DNA of 64,000 nucleotides from MAG-121220-bin8 sp002700465 (GCA_943789295.1 CALSTO010000002.1:248001-312000); one strand, 5' to 3'. Positions 39,501-49,146 are shown, counted from the first letter of the stretch. The notes: a model not told the origin generated them from the sequence alone. A program made the numbers and translations.

Positions 39501-40340
39501 TTAATCAAAAAAACCATCTGGGGCATCATTTTTAAATAATCTAAAGTAATCAAATTCAGAAACTCTGTAATAACCTAAAGGAAAATTTTCAGGGTTGGAT
39601 TGATTTCTTACATTTCCTTTGATTACTGAATTTGCAGTAGAGAATGGTCTTCCGTTTTGTGCTCCAGCTTGAGATGTAAGTATATTGAGATAATTGTAGT
39701 AATCTTCAGTTATTCCGTTTATTTCGATATTAATATAATCTTCTTCTTTTAAATATTCAGTTTTATCAATAAAAAATGAAAAAGTAAATTCATTTCCGTT
39801 TATGTACTTATCTAAAGCAGGTAAATAATCAACCTTACCATTTATTTTCGGACCAAATTTCCACAAATAATAATTACCTAACTCTGGTGGATCGCTAAAA
39901 GTTACAAGTAATTCAACTTCATCTTCATTTAATGACTTTCTATCACCAAACTTTACAGAATTAATTTTCGGAGTTTGAACTAATTTTTCAGTTGAAACAT
40001 AAGTATTATTATCATGTTTAATCGATATAATATAATCCTCATTTTTAATATTATTTACGTTTGCCCAATAATATGATTTAACGTTGTCAAAATCTAAATT
40101 AATTATATCATCATTTACTAAAACAGAAACTTGTGCATTTTCAACAATATTAATTTCTTCAGAAAAATAAGGAATTGTTTCGCTTAGTTTGATAACAGCT
40201 GTTCCGTTAATACTATCTCTATGTTTTGAGATACTAGCATCTACTACTAATCTTTTGTCTTTAAAATCAGTATCTAATTCTATTACTTTTTCACAGCCAG
40301 ACGTTAATACTATTAAAATTATTAAAATAAGATTTTTCAT
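39501..40340 (-). CDS. DUF4249 lipoprotein
   Basis: 279 residues: signal with lipobox TSGC, lipidated Cys16, then EKVIELDTDFKDKRLVVDASIS, the DUF4249 start. Ig-like beta region with VIKLSETIPYFSE, and a C-terminal NPENFPLGYYRVSEF. DUF4249 lipoproteins are encoded with TonB-dependent receptors, as here (shared base at 40340), and are presumed to help capture or pass on substrate at the cell surface. Substrate unknown. Confidence 0.85.
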   Translation of the reverse strand: MKNLILIILIVLTSGCEKVIELDTDFKDKRLVVDASISKHRDSINGTAVIKLSETIPYFSEEINIVENAQVSVLVNDDIINLDFDNVKSYYWANVNNIKNEDYIISIKHDNNTYVSTEKLVQTPKINSVKFGDRKSLNEDEVELLVTFSDPPELGNYYLWKFGPKINGKVDYLPALDKYINGNEFTFSFFIDKTEYLKEEDYINIEINGITEDYYNYLNILTSQAGAQNGRPFSTANSVIKGNVRNQSNPENFPLGYYRVSEFDYFRLFKNDAPDGFFD

Positions 40341-42691
40341 CAGAATTTAAAATTATAAGTTATACTTGGAACAATACCAAAAATGGAAAGTTGAACTGCT
40401 TCATTTTTCAAAGTTTCACTATTTTCTCTGAAAAAAATCGAATTCGCATTATCTCTGTTATATATGTTGTAAAAACCAAATATCCATTCACTTTTATATT
40501 GTTTTATCTTCTGAGAATTCAATGTTACTGAAACATCTAATCTGTGGTAATTGGGTAATCTTTTTGAATTCCTAGGTCCATAGTTTGGAATATTTAAATC
40601 CATGTAAGTATACTGTCCCACAGGGTAGTTAGTGGGTTGACCAGTTTGAAATATGAAATTAGTATTTAACGTAAATTTATCTGATATTTTATAGTTTGAA
40701 ACAAAGCTAATGTCATGGGTTTTATCATATGATGTAAAATACCATTCACCATCATTTATACCTTTTTCAAAACTTGTTCTTCCTTCAGTTTTTTGCTCTG
40801 ATTTTGACAGAGTGTATGCTAACCAATAATTATGTCTTCCATTACTTTTTTTAAACAAAAATTCCCATCCATATGCTCTTGATTTTCCAGGTAATAAAAC
40901 ACGCTCTACTGCTTCATTAGCTACTAAATCTGCTCCATCAATATAATCAAGTCTATTTTTAATTTTTTTATAAAATAATTCAGTTTCTAAATTAAATTTA
41001 TTTTTAATTTTTGATTGAAACCCTAATGCCCATTGATCTAGCTTTTGGGGTTTTAAATATGGGCCACTAGGTGTCCAAACATCCAAAGGCGCTGGCGCAC
41101 TTGTATTTGATATTAAATGTATGTATTGATTTAATCTATTGTAGCTAGCTTTTACAGATTTATTATCAAAGTTATAGGCTAAGTTTAACCTAGGCTCAAT
41201 ATTTCCATACGCTTTTATGGTGTTTTTATTTATATCAAATTTTCCTGATGATTCAGCACCTTTATATATGCCTAAATTAGAATCATAATCAACTGGATTA
41301 TCATTTAAATAACTGTTCAGACCATTTTGCTTAAATCTAAGAAACTGATTTACTCTCAGGCCATATCTTAATGCAATTCGTTTTGAAATATTATGAACAA
41401 CATCAAAGTATGCGGAATTTTCTAATGCATATTTTTTATTTAAATTTTTGTAATTAATACCCGAATCATTAATTGGTTTTATTTCCCCTGGATTAAATTC
41501 ATAATAGATAGAATTAAGTCCATAATTAAATTGAATTTTTTCAGAATAATAGTTTTTTAAATCGAACTTTATATTTAAATTTTTAATTCCCGAATTCCAA
41601 TTAAATCCAATAAAATCAAGGGTTAATCCATAATAATAATCACTGTATATAATTGATGTATTTGTGAATGTTTTGTCGTTCAACAAATGATTCCATCTTA
41701 GGTTAATAGTAGAATTTCCATAAGTGTTGGAAAAAGTGTTATTTAATCTAAATAAATCTCTTCCAAAATAACCTGAAAAATACAAAGTATTCTTATCGTC
41801 TATTTTAAAGTTAGACTTCGTATTTAAATCATAAAAATATGCTACATTTTCTATATCAGTTAATTTTAAAAATAAATGAGCATAGGATCCACGTCCTGCA
41901 ATTAGAAATGAACTTTTATTTTTTTGAATAGGCCCTTCAAAAAGTAATCTACTTGAGATTAAACCAATTCCGCCACTAAGTTTATTTACCTTGCTGTTTC
42001 CGTCTTTTTGATAAACATCTAATACAGAAGATAATCTTCCACCATAAGAGGCAGGAATACCTCCTTTGTAAAGTTTTAATTCTTTAATTGCATCTGAATT
42101 AAATACCGAAAAAAGTCCAAATAAGTGGGAGGAATTATAAATGATAGCTTCATCAAATAAAATTAAATTTTGATCGCCTGCACCTCCACGGACATTAAAT
42201 CCCCCAGTTCCTTCACCTGAATTTGAAACTCCAGGCAAAAGTTGAATTGTTTTTAATAAATCTGATTCACCAAATAGTACAGGTGTTTGTTTTATGGTTT
42301 GATTAGACAAGATATTTAAACTCATTACAGGTTTTTTAATATCTATTTCCTCAACATTCTTGGTGACCACTACTTCATTTAAATTTTCAACATTTTCCCC
42401 CAAATAATAGTTTACTTTTAGGTCTTTTTCAAGGACTATTTTATCTGAAATGTTCTTGAATCCAACAGAACTAATTTCTATTTTATAATCACCTTCTGGA
42501 ATAGTTATTGAAAAAAAACCGTAACTGTTTGTAATTACTCCGGAATTAATTTCTGGAAAGACGATATTAGCTCCAATTACAAGTTCATTACTTTCGGAGG
42601 ACATAACATATCCACTTAAAGTAAATTTATTTTGAGAATAAATAAAATTGATTGAAAGTAAAAGAATTATAAATAGAAATTTCTTTAACAT
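40340..42691 (-). CDS. TonB-dependent receptor with carboxypeptidase-regulatory-like domain
   Basis: 783 residues: signal peptide (MLKKFLFIILLLSINFIYSQ), a CarboxypepD_reg-like domain at about 22-110 (FTLSGYVMSSESNELVIGANI), a plug with LLKTIQLLPGVSNSGEGTGGFNVRGGAGDQNLILFDE, and a 22-strand type barrel with a C-terminal strand ending in FKF. Active outer membrane import driven by TonB. Operon with the DUF4249 lipoprotein; shorter than SusC proteins and no SusD-like gene, so a different uptake system. Confidence 0.93.
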   Translation of the reverse strand: MLKKFLFIILLLSINFIYSQNKFTLSGYVMSSESNELVIGANIVFPEINSGVITNSYGFFSITIPEGDYKIEISSVGFKNISDKIVLEKDLKVNYYLGENVENLNEVVVTKNVEEIDIKKPVMSLNILSNQTIKQTPVLFGESDLLKTIQLLPGVSNSGEGTGGFNVRGGAGDQNLILFDEAIIYNSSHLFGLFSVFNSDAIKELKLYKGGIPASYGGRLSSVLDVYQKDGNSKVNKLSGGIGLISSRLLFEGPIQKNKSSFLIAGRGSYAHLFLKLTDIENVAYFYDLNTKSNFKIDDKNTLYFSGYFGRDLFRLNNTFSNTYGNSTINLRWNHLLNDKTFTNTSIIYSDYYYGLTLDFIGFNWNSGIKNLNIKFDLKNYYSEKIQFNYGLNSIYYEFNPGEIKPINDSGINYKNLNKKYALENSAYFDVVHNISKRIALRYGLRVNQFLRFKQNGLNSYLNDNPVDYDSNLGIYKGAESSGKFDINKNTIKAYGNIEPRLNLAYNFDNKSVKASYNRLNQYIHLISNTSAPAPLDVWTPSGPYLKPQKLDQWALGFQSKIKNKFNLETELFYKKIKNRLDYIDGADLVANEAVERVLLPGKSRAYGWEFLFKKSNGRHNYWLAYTLSKSEQKTEGRTSFEKGINDGEWYFTSYDKTHDISFVSNYKISDKFTLNTNFIFQTGQPTNYPVGQYTYMDLNIPNYGPRNSKRLPNYHRLDVSVTLNSQKIKQYKSEWIFGFYNIYNRDNANSIFFRENSETLKNEAVQLSIFGIVPSITYNFKF

Positions 42692-42759
42692 TAATATTTT
42701 TTAAAATTATTTTAAATAATTTCAATTAATTATTAACAAAAAATATGCCAGTATAACTA

Positions 42760-43986
42760 TTATCTAAAACTTGAGTCTAAACCTTCTTTAATAGCATCTA
42801 AAAATTCTTGTGTACTTAAATAATGTGATCTATTTAAATTTTTTCCATGAATTAATAATGCTAGATCTTTCGTCATTTGACCACTTTCAACTGTTTCAAT
42901 GCAAACAGTTTCAAGTGTACTGCAAAATTCTATTAATTCATTGTTATTATCAAGTTTTCCTCTGTGAGAAAGACCTCTTGTCCAAGCAAATATTGAAGCT
43001 ATTGGATTAGTTGAAGTTTCATTACCTTTTTGATGTTCTCTATAATGCCTAGTTACAGTTCCATGTGCAGCTTCTGCCTCCATTGTTTTTCCATCAGGTG
43101 TGACTAAAGTTGAAGTCATTAAGCCTAATGAACCAAACCCTTGAGCTACTGTGTCAGATTGTACATCACCATCGTAATTTTTACATGCCCAAACAAATCC
43201 GCCATTCCATTTCATAGCAGCTGCAACCATATCATCAATTAGTCTGTGCTCATAAGTTATTCCTGCAGCTTCAAATTTATCTTTAAATTCGTTAGTAAAG
43301 ACTTCGTGAAAGACATCCTTAAAACGTCCGTCATAAGCTTTTAAAATAGTGTTTTTAGTTGATAAGTATAAAGGCCAGTTTTTAGTCAGTGCTTGATTCA
43401 TACAAGATCTAGCAAATCCATAAATTGAAGAATCAATATTGTACATACTCATGGCAACTCCATTCTCTTGAAAATTATACACTTCCCAAGTTTTAGGTTT
43501 GTCTCCGTTTTCAGGTGTAAAAGTCATGGTTAACTTACCTTTTCCGTGAGTTACAATATCCGTTGCTTTATATTGATCACCAAATGCATGTCTACCTATA
43601 CAAATAGGTTTTGTCCAACCTTGTACATATCTTGGAACGTTTTTCATTATAATTGGTTCCCTGAAAACTGTACCTCCAACTATATTTCTTATAGTTCCGT
43701 TAGGTGATCTCCACATTTTTTTAAGAGTAAATTCTTTAACCCTATCTTCATCGGGAGTAATTGTTGCACATTTAATACCAACATTATATTTTTTGATTGC
43801 TTCAGCTGAATCAATTGTTACTTGATCATCTGTGAAATCTCTGTGTTTAACACTTAGATCATAATATTTAATATCTATATCTAAGTAGGGTAGTATTAAT
43901 TTTGTTTTAATAAAGTCCCAAATGATCCTAGTCATTTCGTCTCCATCTAGTTCAACAACAGGATTATTAACTGTAATTTTTTTCAT
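42760..43986 (-). CDS. icd: NADP-dependent isocitrate dehydrogenase, eukaryote-type dimer
   Basis: 408 residues: NPVVELDGDEMTRIIWDFIK, WRSPNGTIRNIVGGTVFREPI, YNIDSSIYGFARSCM, DDMVAAAMKWNGGFVWACKNYDGDVQSD, AAHGTVTRHYREHQKGNETSTNPIASIFAW. This is the eukaryote-like homodimeric IDH family and not the E. coli type. Oxidises isocitrate to 2-oxoglutarate with NADP+. 16 bases after rplS; perhaps read from the same promoter. Confidence 0.95.
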   Translation of the reverse strand: MKKITVNNPVVELDGDEMTRIIWDFIKTKLILPYLDIDIKYYDLSVKHRDFTDDQVTIDSAEAIKKYNVGIKCATITPDEDRVKEFTLKKMWRSPNGTIRNIVGGTVFREPIIMKNVPRYVQGWTKPICIGRHAFGDQYKATDIVTHGKGKLTMTFTPENGDKPKTWEVYNFQENGVAMSMYNIDSSIYGFARSCMNQALTKNWPLYLSTKNTILKAYDGRFKDVFHEVFTNEFKDKFEAAGITYEHRLIDDMVAAAMKWNGGFVWACKNYDGDVQSDTVAQGFGSLGLMTSTLVTPDGKTMEAEAAHGTVTRHYREHQKGNETSTNPIASIFAWTRGLSHRGKLDNNNELIEFCSTLETVCIETVESGQMTKDLALLIHGKNLNRSHYLSTQEFLDAIKEGLDSSFR

Positions 43987-44002
43987 AAAGCTTTAGAATA
44001 AA

Positions 44003-44353
44003 TTACCTATTAATTTCTTTAATTCTTGCTTTTTTACCTCTTAATTCTCGGAAATAATAAATTCTGGATCTTCTTACTCTTCCTCTTTTATTAATTTCTA
44101 TTTTTTGAATAGCGGGAAGATTAAAAGGAAAAATTCTTTCTATACCAATTGTACCGGACATTTTTCTTATAGTAAAAGTTTTGGTAAGTCCAGTTCCTTT
44201 GATTTGAATTACAACTCCTTTAAAAAACTGAGTACGGACTTTTTCACCTTCTCTAATTTCATAATAAACTGTTATTGTGTCTCCGGATTTGAATGTTGGG
44301 ATTTCTTTTTTTGCTACAAATTCATCTTGTACAAATTTTATTAAAGATTCCAT
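44003..44353 (-). CDS. rplS: 50S ribosomal protein bL19
   Basis: 116 residues: FKSGDTITVYYEIREGEKVRTQFFKGVVIQIKGTG, RKMSGTIGIERIFPFNLPAIQKIEINKRGRVRRSRIYYFRELRGKKARI. Standard bL19 at the subunit interface. trmD lies upstream on the same strand but separated by 106 bases that hold a putative promoter and hairpin, so rplS seems to have its own regulation. Confidence 0.96.
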   Translation of the reverse strand: MESLIKFVQDEFVAKKEIPTFKSGDTITVYYEIREGEKVRTQFFKGVVIQIKGTGLTKTFTIRKMSGTIGIERIFPFNLPAIQKIEINKRGRVRRSRIYYFRELRGKKARIKEINR

Positions 44354-44389
44354 TATGTAATATTTTAAATTAATTTATTACAACGTACA

Positions 44390-44419
44390 CGATTATCGTC
44401 AGTGGTTACAATAAAATCG
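44390..44419 (-). promoter_or_regulatory. 5'-leader hairpin of rplS mRNA, candidate bL19 leader
   Basis: On the minus strand CGATTTTATTGT (44419-44408), loop AACCACTG, ACGATAATCG (44399-44390). The arms pair over 10 bp with a 2-base bulge and one G-U pair. It begins right where the upstream -7 box predicts the 5' end of the transcript, 36 bases before the ATG. Fits a ribosomal-protein leader motif; not matched to a known Rfam family. Confidence 0.45.
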
Positions 44420-44423
44420 AATG

Positions 44424-44455
44424 CGAAATTACATTTATTTTTTAAATTATAGAAA
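44424..44455 (-). promoter_or_regulatory. Putative promoter of rplS
   Basis: On the minus strand TTTC (44455-44452), 20-base spacer, then TAATTTCG (44431-44424). Each box has one mismatch to TTTG/TAnnTTTG. Predicts a 5' end at about 44419, the base where the leader hairpin starts. Confidence 0.4.
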
Positions 44456-44459
44456 GAAA

Positions 44460-45137
44460 TCAGTCAAAAATATCTGGTCTTAAGTTTTTGGTCCTTTCTA
44501 AAGCTTTTTCTTCTCTCCAAGCTTCTATTTTTGCCTTATCTCCGGAAATAAGAATTTCAGGCACATTTAAGTTTTCAAAAGTAGAAGGTCTAGTATAGAC
44601 TGGTGGAGCTAATAAATCATCTTGAAAAGAGTCTGTTAAAGCTGATGTTTCATCTCCTAAAACACCTGGAATCAATCTAATTATTGAGTCACATAAAACC
44701 GCAGCTGGTAGTTCACCCCCCGAAAGAACGTAATCGCCTATCGAAATTTCCATTGTTATTAAACTATCTCTGACTCTTTGATCTACTCCTTTGTAATGTC
44801 CACATAAAACAATTAAGTTTCCTTTTAAAGAAAGTTTATTAGAAATTTTTTGATTTAACATTTTGCCATCTGGAGTCATGTAAATAACTTCATCGTATTT
44901 TCTTTCTTTTTTTAATGAATCTATACATTTTTTTATCGGTTCAATCATCATTACCATACCAGATCCTCCTCCAAATTGATAATCATCTACTTGTCTTCTT
45001 CTACTTGATGCATAATCTTTTAAATCGTGAAAATTAATTGAAATTAATTTTTTATCAATAGCTCGTTTTAGTATCGAAGCATTAAAAGGACTTTCTATAA
45101 GTTCAGGTAAAACACTAATTATATCAATTCTCATCAT
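44460..45137 (-). CDS. trmD: tRNA (guanine-N1)-methyltransferase
   Basis: 225 residues: MRIDIISVLPELIESPFNASILKRAI, VDDYQFGGGSGMVMMIEPI, VLCGHYKGVDQRVRDSL and EISIGDYVLSGGELPAAVL (SPOUT trefoil-knot SAM site). Methylates G37 of tRNAs to stop frameshifting. Two ATGs in a row (45137, 45134); the second gives the usual N-terminus. The first shares its A with the htrA TAA. Neighbour rplS is a classic trmD partner. Confidence 0.95.
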   Translation of the reverse strand: MMRIDIISVLPELIESPFNASILKRAIDKKLISINFHDLKDYASSRRRQVDDYQFGGGSGMVMMIEPIKKCIDSLKKERKYDEVIYMTPDGKMLNQKISNKLSLKGNLIVLCGHYKGVDQRVRDSLITMEISIGDYVLSGGELPAAVLCDSIIRLIPGVLGDETSALTDSFQDDLLAPPVYTRPSTFENLNVPEILISGDKAKIEAWREEKALERTKNLRPDIFD

Positions 45138-46516
45138 TATTCAAAAATAAGCCTTTCTTTTTCTCCACTAGGACTTACAAATATCATTTGATTAATTTTC
45201 ATTGATGAGTTAAAATTTAGTAGATCATCAGTTTTCTTGATTTCTTGATTATTAATTTCTGTTAATGCATAATTTTGTTTTATACCCATTCGGTAAAGAG
45301 AACTATTTCTTAAATTAGAAACTTTAACACCATAACTAATTTTATAAGTTTCTAATTCTTCTTTAGACATATTTTTCAATTGCATTCCTAAAAAGTTGAT
45401 GTACTTATTTTTTTCTAAAGTTACATTCAGTTTAATGTTTTTGTTATTCCTAATTATTCCAACAGAAATTTTATCTCCAGGTCTTTTAGTACTCAAATAA
45501 CCAGACAAATCAGAAAATTTTTCAATTTTAATATCATCTAGCCTGATAATTACATCACCTTTTTTAATTCCAGCTCTTGCAGCTCCCATTTCTGTTTCAG
45601 TATCATTCACATAAAAACCCTCAGTTAAAGCTATGTTTAATTCATTAGCAGATTGCGAATTTAATCCAAAACCTGTAACTCCAAGTAACCCTTTTTGAAC
45701 GTTTCCAAATTCAATTATATCCTCAAAAATTTTTCTAGCTACATTGCTTGGAACTGCAAATGAGTAACCTACAAACCCGCCTGTTCCACTTGTTATTGCA
45801 GTATTAATTCCTATTAAGTCTCCATTTGTATTGACTAGAGCTCCTCCGCTATTTCCTGAATTAACCGCAGCATCAGTTTGGATAAATGATTGATTTTTGG
45901 AATCAAAATCGTTTAAATCCCTTGATTTAGCACTTATTATCCCAGCTGTTACTGTGGAAGTTAAATTAAATGGATTTCCAACTGCCAACACCCATTCTCC
46001 GATTTTTGTTTGATCAGAATCTGCAAACCTTATGTAAGGAAAAGATTCATTTCCAACAATTTTCAGAACGGCAATATCTGAAACTTCATCACTTCCTAAT
46101 AATTCAGCGCTATAAGTTTTATTGTCATTTGTTGTAACCTCAATTGTACTGGCATTTTCAATAACATGATTATTTGTAATTATGTACCCGTCTTCAGAAA
46201 TTATAACTCCGGATCCCATTCCAATTTTAGTTTTACCACCAGAATTATTGAAATAGTCCCAAAGCGTAGAATTTCCATCTGAAATACTTGTGTTTTTAAC
46301 ATGAACAACAGAATGGATGGTCTTTTCTGCTGCAGAAACAAAATCATTTTCTGTACTTATATTATTATTAGAAATCGGATTATATGAAATATTCACCATA
46401 TTATCCTTTTCATCAATAATATTACTGTTTGAATGATCGTAGTAAGAATTATGTACAAATAGGGCTACAAATCCACCAAACAATGAAATTAAAAAAGTCA
46501 ATATTAATTTTTTCAT
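45137..46516 (-). CDS. htrA: HtrA/DegP-type periplasmic serine protease
   Basis: 459 residues: N-terminal anchor (LILTFLISLFGGFVALFV), trypsin-like domain with the triad His117 (TNNHVIE), Asp147 (SDIAVLK) and Ser223 (NSGNSGGAL), then a PDZ domain (about 290-380) and a shorter second PDZ-like segment. Degrades or refolds damaged envelope proteins. Ends exactly at the trmD start. A TAATTTTG box lies 15 bases before the ATG. Confidence 0.94.
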   Translation of the reverse strand: MKKLILTFLISLFGGFVALFVHNSYYDHSNSNIIDEKDNMVNISYNPISNNNISTENDFVSAAEKTIHSVVHVKNTSISDGNSTLWDYFNNSGGKTKIGMGSGVIISEDGYIITNNHVIENASTIEVTTNDNKTYSAELLGSDEVSDIAVLKIVGNESFPYIRFADSDQTKIGEWVLAVGNPFNLTSTVTAGIISAKSRDLNDFDSKNQSFIQTDAAVNSGNSGGALVNTNGDLIGINTAITSGTGGFVGYSFAVPSNVARKIFEDIIEFGNVQKGLLGVTGFGLNSQSANELNIALTEGFYVNDTETEMGAARAGIKKGDVIIRLDDIKIEKFSDLSGYLSTKRPGDKISVGIIRNNKNIKLNVTLEKNKYINFLGMQLKNMSKEELETYKISYGVKVSNLRNSSLYRMGIKQNYALTEINNQEIKKTDDLLNFNSSMKINQMIFVSPSGEKERLIFE

Positions 46517-46531
46517 AATTAAATTTTAATT

Positions 46532-46559
46532 CAAAATTATATTTTTAAATTTTAGCAAA
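46532..46559 (-). promoter_or_regulatory. Putative htrA promoter
   Basis: On the minus strand TTTG (46559-46556), 16 bases, then TAATTTTG (46539-46532), exact for TAnnTTTG though the spacer is short. 15 bases before the htrA ATG. Confidence 0.45.
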
Positions 46560-46618
46560 ATATCTTTTTAACTACTTTTTAACACCTTTTTCTTTTTATA
46601 TATTCGTGATTATTATAA

Positions 46619-47398
46619 ATGAAGATAAAATTTCAAAAATATCAAGGGACTGGAAATGATTTTATTATTATTGATAATTCCGATTTATCTTTTCCATCAG
46701 AAAATTATTCATTGATTAAAAAACTTTGTGATCGAAAATATGGAATTGGTTGTGATGGATTAATATTAATAAACCCCTCCAAATCATCCGACTTTTCAAT
46801 GCGTTATTATAATTCAGATGGGAATTTGGGTTCTATGTGTGGTAATGGTGCTCGTTGTTCTGTGAAGTTTGCTCAAAATCTTAATTTGATAAATGACAGT
46901 ACTGTTTTTAACGCCTATGACGGCAAGCACGATGCTTCAATTTTTGAAGACTCAATTACTTTGTCTATGAAGCCAGTAAGTAACATTAAAAGTTTTGAAA
47001 ATGATCTTTTTCTTGATACCGGATCTCCCCATTATGTTAAAATTGTTAAGGATTTAGAAAAAATTGATGTTACACAAAAAGGCAGGGAAATAAGAAATAA
47101 CTCTGTATTTAAAAAGGAAGGTGTTAATGTAAATTTTGTAGAAATAATTTCTGATTCTAAGTTTAATGTTCGTACATATGAAAGAGGAGTTGAAAATGAA
47201 ACGCTTTCTTGTGGCACTGGGGTTACAGCAGTTGCCATAGCAATGTATGAGTTGAAAAAAACTTTTTTAAAGAAAATTAAAATTATTACTAAAGGTGGAG
47301 ATTTAGAAGTAGAATTTAATAAAAATTCTAAATGCTACAATAGTATAAAACTTACAGGAAATGTAAATATGGTTTTCAAAGGAGAAATTCAAATTTAG
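46619..47398 (+). CDS. dapF: Diaminopimelate epimerase
   Basis: 259 residues: KFQKYQGTGNDFIIIDN, MRYYNSDGNLGSMCGNGARCSVKFA with the first catalytic Cys, and YERGVENETLSCGTGVTAVAIAM with the second. Converts LL- to meso-diaminopimelate for lysine and peptidoglycan. dapA lies 11 kb away. Two bases before mltG, and the pair probably form one operon. Confidence 0.96.
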   Translation: MKIKFQKYQGTGNDFIIIDNSDLSFPSENYSLIKKLCDRKYGIGCDGLILINPSKSSDFSMRYYNSDGNLGSMCGNGARCSVKFAQNLNLINDSTVFNAYDGKHDASIFEDSITLSMKPVSNIKSFENDLFLDTGSPHYVKIVKDLEKIDVTQKGREIRNNSVFKKEGVNVNFVEIISDSKFNVRTYERGVENETLSCGTGVTAVAIAMYELKKTFLKKIKIITKGGDLEVEFNKNSKCYNSIKLTGNVNMVFKGEIQI

Positions 47399-47400
47399 AA

Positions 47401-48453
47401 ATGGAAAACAAATCATTATATAACAAAATAATCTATATTGGATTAATAATTTCTTTATTTATATCATCAGTAATTATTTATAATTATTATAATACTTATT
47501 ATGCTGAAAACACAAGTTTTGAAGAAGAAAAAATATTTATTTATATACCTACTGGATCAGGATTAGATAATTTAAAAAAACAAATCTTTCCATTTTTAAA
47601 AGATTCTTCTACGTTTTTTGATGCAGCCTATAAAAAAAAATATATTTTAAATATTAAAGCAGGTAAATATGAAATAAGAAAAGGATTTTCAAATAAAGAA
47701 ATTTTAAATTCTTTGAAATTTAATAATCTCCCTGTAAAAGTTACCTTTAATAATATTGAAAGGTTAGAGAATTTAGCTTCTAGAGTTTCCAAATATATTG
47801 AAGCAGATAGTTTAAGTTTAATTCATTCATTTAATGAGAAGTTATTTTTAAAAACAAACAATTTAAATATTGAGTCTGTTTTTGCAATTTTCCTTCCAAA
47901 CACGTATGAATTTTATTGGAACACAAGTGCAGACCAGTTTCGTGATAAAATGCTAGATCAATACAATTTGTATTGGAACAGTTTAAGAAAAGAAAAAGCA
48001 AAATCATTAAATCTAAGTCCTATTGAAGTTTCTGTTTTAGCTTCAATAGTTCAAAGAGAAACTCCAAAAGTTGATGAAAGGCCTACTATTTCAGGAGTTT
48101 ATTTTAATAGATTAAAAAAAAGAATGAAACTCCAAGCTGATCCAACTGTTGTTTACACCATCAAGGAAAAAAATGGTTTTGATAAAAGAATTCGAAGAGT
48201 TTTATATAGAGATCTAAAAATAAAATCTCCTTATAATACATACATTAACAGAGGATTACCACCTGGTCCAATTTATATGCCCGATTTTACATCAATTGAA
48301 TCTGTCTTAGATATGGAAACTCACGATTACTTGTTTTTTGTAGCAGATGTTAAAAGGCCTGGATATCATATTTTTGCTAAAACTTACAGGCAACACAATA
48401 AAAATAAACGTCAGTATACTAATTGGCTTAAAAAAAATAACATTAGAAGATAA
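47401..48453 (+). CDS. mltG: Endolytic transglycosylase MltG
   Basis: 350 residues: one N-terminal membrane span (IIYIGLIISLFISSVIIYNYY), a LysM-like/YceG region with KAGKYEIRKGFSNKEILNSL, then LSPIEVSVLASIVQRETPKVDERPTISGVYFNRLKKRMKLQADPTV with the catalytic Glu in VQRET, and PYNTYINRGLPPGPIYMP. Cuts nascent peptidoglycan glycan strands at the inner membrane, setting their length. Confidence 0.95.
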   Translation: MENKSLYNKIIYIGLIISLFISSVIIYNYYNTYYAENTSFEEEKIFIYIPTGSGLDNLKKQIFPFLKDSSTFFDAAYKKKYILNIKAGKYEIRKGFSNKEILNSLKFNNLPVKVTFNNIERLENLASRVSKYIEADSLSLIHSFNEKLFLKTNNLNIESVFAIFLPNTYEFYWNTSADQFRDKMLDQYNLYWNSLRKEKAKSLNLSPIEVSVLASIVQRETPKVDERPTISGVYFNRLKKRMKLQADPTVVYTIKEKNGFDKRIRRVLYRDLKIKSPYNTYINRGLPPGPIYMPDFTSIESVLDMETHDYLFFVADVKRPGYHIFAKTYRQHNKNKRQYTNWLKKNNIRR

Positions 48454-48485
48454 AACATTGATTATCAGATAATTAATTTTTTATG

Positions 48486-48493
48486 TATGTTTG
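48486..48493 (+). promoter_or_regulatory. -7 box for the transglycosylase-like gene
   Basis: TATGTTTG, exact TAnnTTTG, 41 bases before the chosen ATG at 48535. An in-frame ATG at 48487 lies inside this box, which supports the downstream start. Confidence 0.45.
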
Positions 48494-48534
48494 CGGCATA
48501 TTTAAAAATTGATTTTAACTTATTATTGACTTTA

Positions 48535-49146
48535 ATGCATAGTATTTTCAAAAACAATTTAGTGTTATCAATATTATTTGTATTGAACACTTTTTTTACC
48601 TCCAACAATAACAAAACAATAGATAGTTCATATTTTGATCTAGAATACATTGTCTCAGCTGATACAAATATTGAAATCCCTAATTACATTTTTTTAATTA
48701 ATGATTATAATGGCTTTAAAGAGTTACTTGGGTTTAAGGAATCAAGTGGGCGCTACAATCGTATTAATAAATTTGGTTTTATGGGTAAATATCAATTTAA
48801 TTTGAATACTCTTAAAATGTATGGAATTAAAAATTCTAAAAATTTTATTAATAATGCAGAGCTTCAAGAAAGAGTTTTTTTAATCAATGTTCAAAGAAAT
48901 AAATGGATATTAAGAAAAGATATAAAATGGTTCGTTGGAACTACGATAAATGAAACTAAAATTAGTGAGTCTGGCATAATTGCTGCAGCTCACTTGGCTG
49001 GACCAGGGAATGTAAAAAAATATTTACGTTCGGGTGGGAAGGATGATAAAAAAGATGCTTTTGGAACATCAATATCTAAGTACATCAAATATTTTCAGAA
49101 TTTTGATTTGTCAATGGTTGAAGCAATTAGAAAACCAAAAGTTTAA
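48535..49146 (+). CDS. Secreted lysozyme/transglycosylase-like protein
   Basis: 203 residues, signal-like N-terminus (MHSIFKNNLVLSILFVLNTFF), then FKELLGFKESSGRYNRINKFGFMGKYQFNLNTLKMYG, an SLT/lysozyme-like core with the likely catalytic Glu in FKESSG, and ESGIIAAAHLAGPGNVKKYLRSGG. Annotated in Flavobacteriia as peptidoglycan-binding LysM-type, but no LysM is seen here. Role in cell-wall turnover is inferred. Shares TTAA stops with the RsmI-like gene. Confidence 0.7.
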   Translation: MHSIFKNNLVLSILFVLNTFFTSNNNKTIDSSYFDLEYIVSADTNIEIPNYIFLINDYNGFKELLGFKESSGRYNRINKFGFMGKYQFNLNTLKMYGIKNSKNFINNAELQERVFLINVQRNKWILRKDIKWFVGTTINETKISESGIIAAAHLAGPGNVKKYLRSGGKDDKKDAFGTSISKYIKYFQNFDLSMVEAIRKPKV

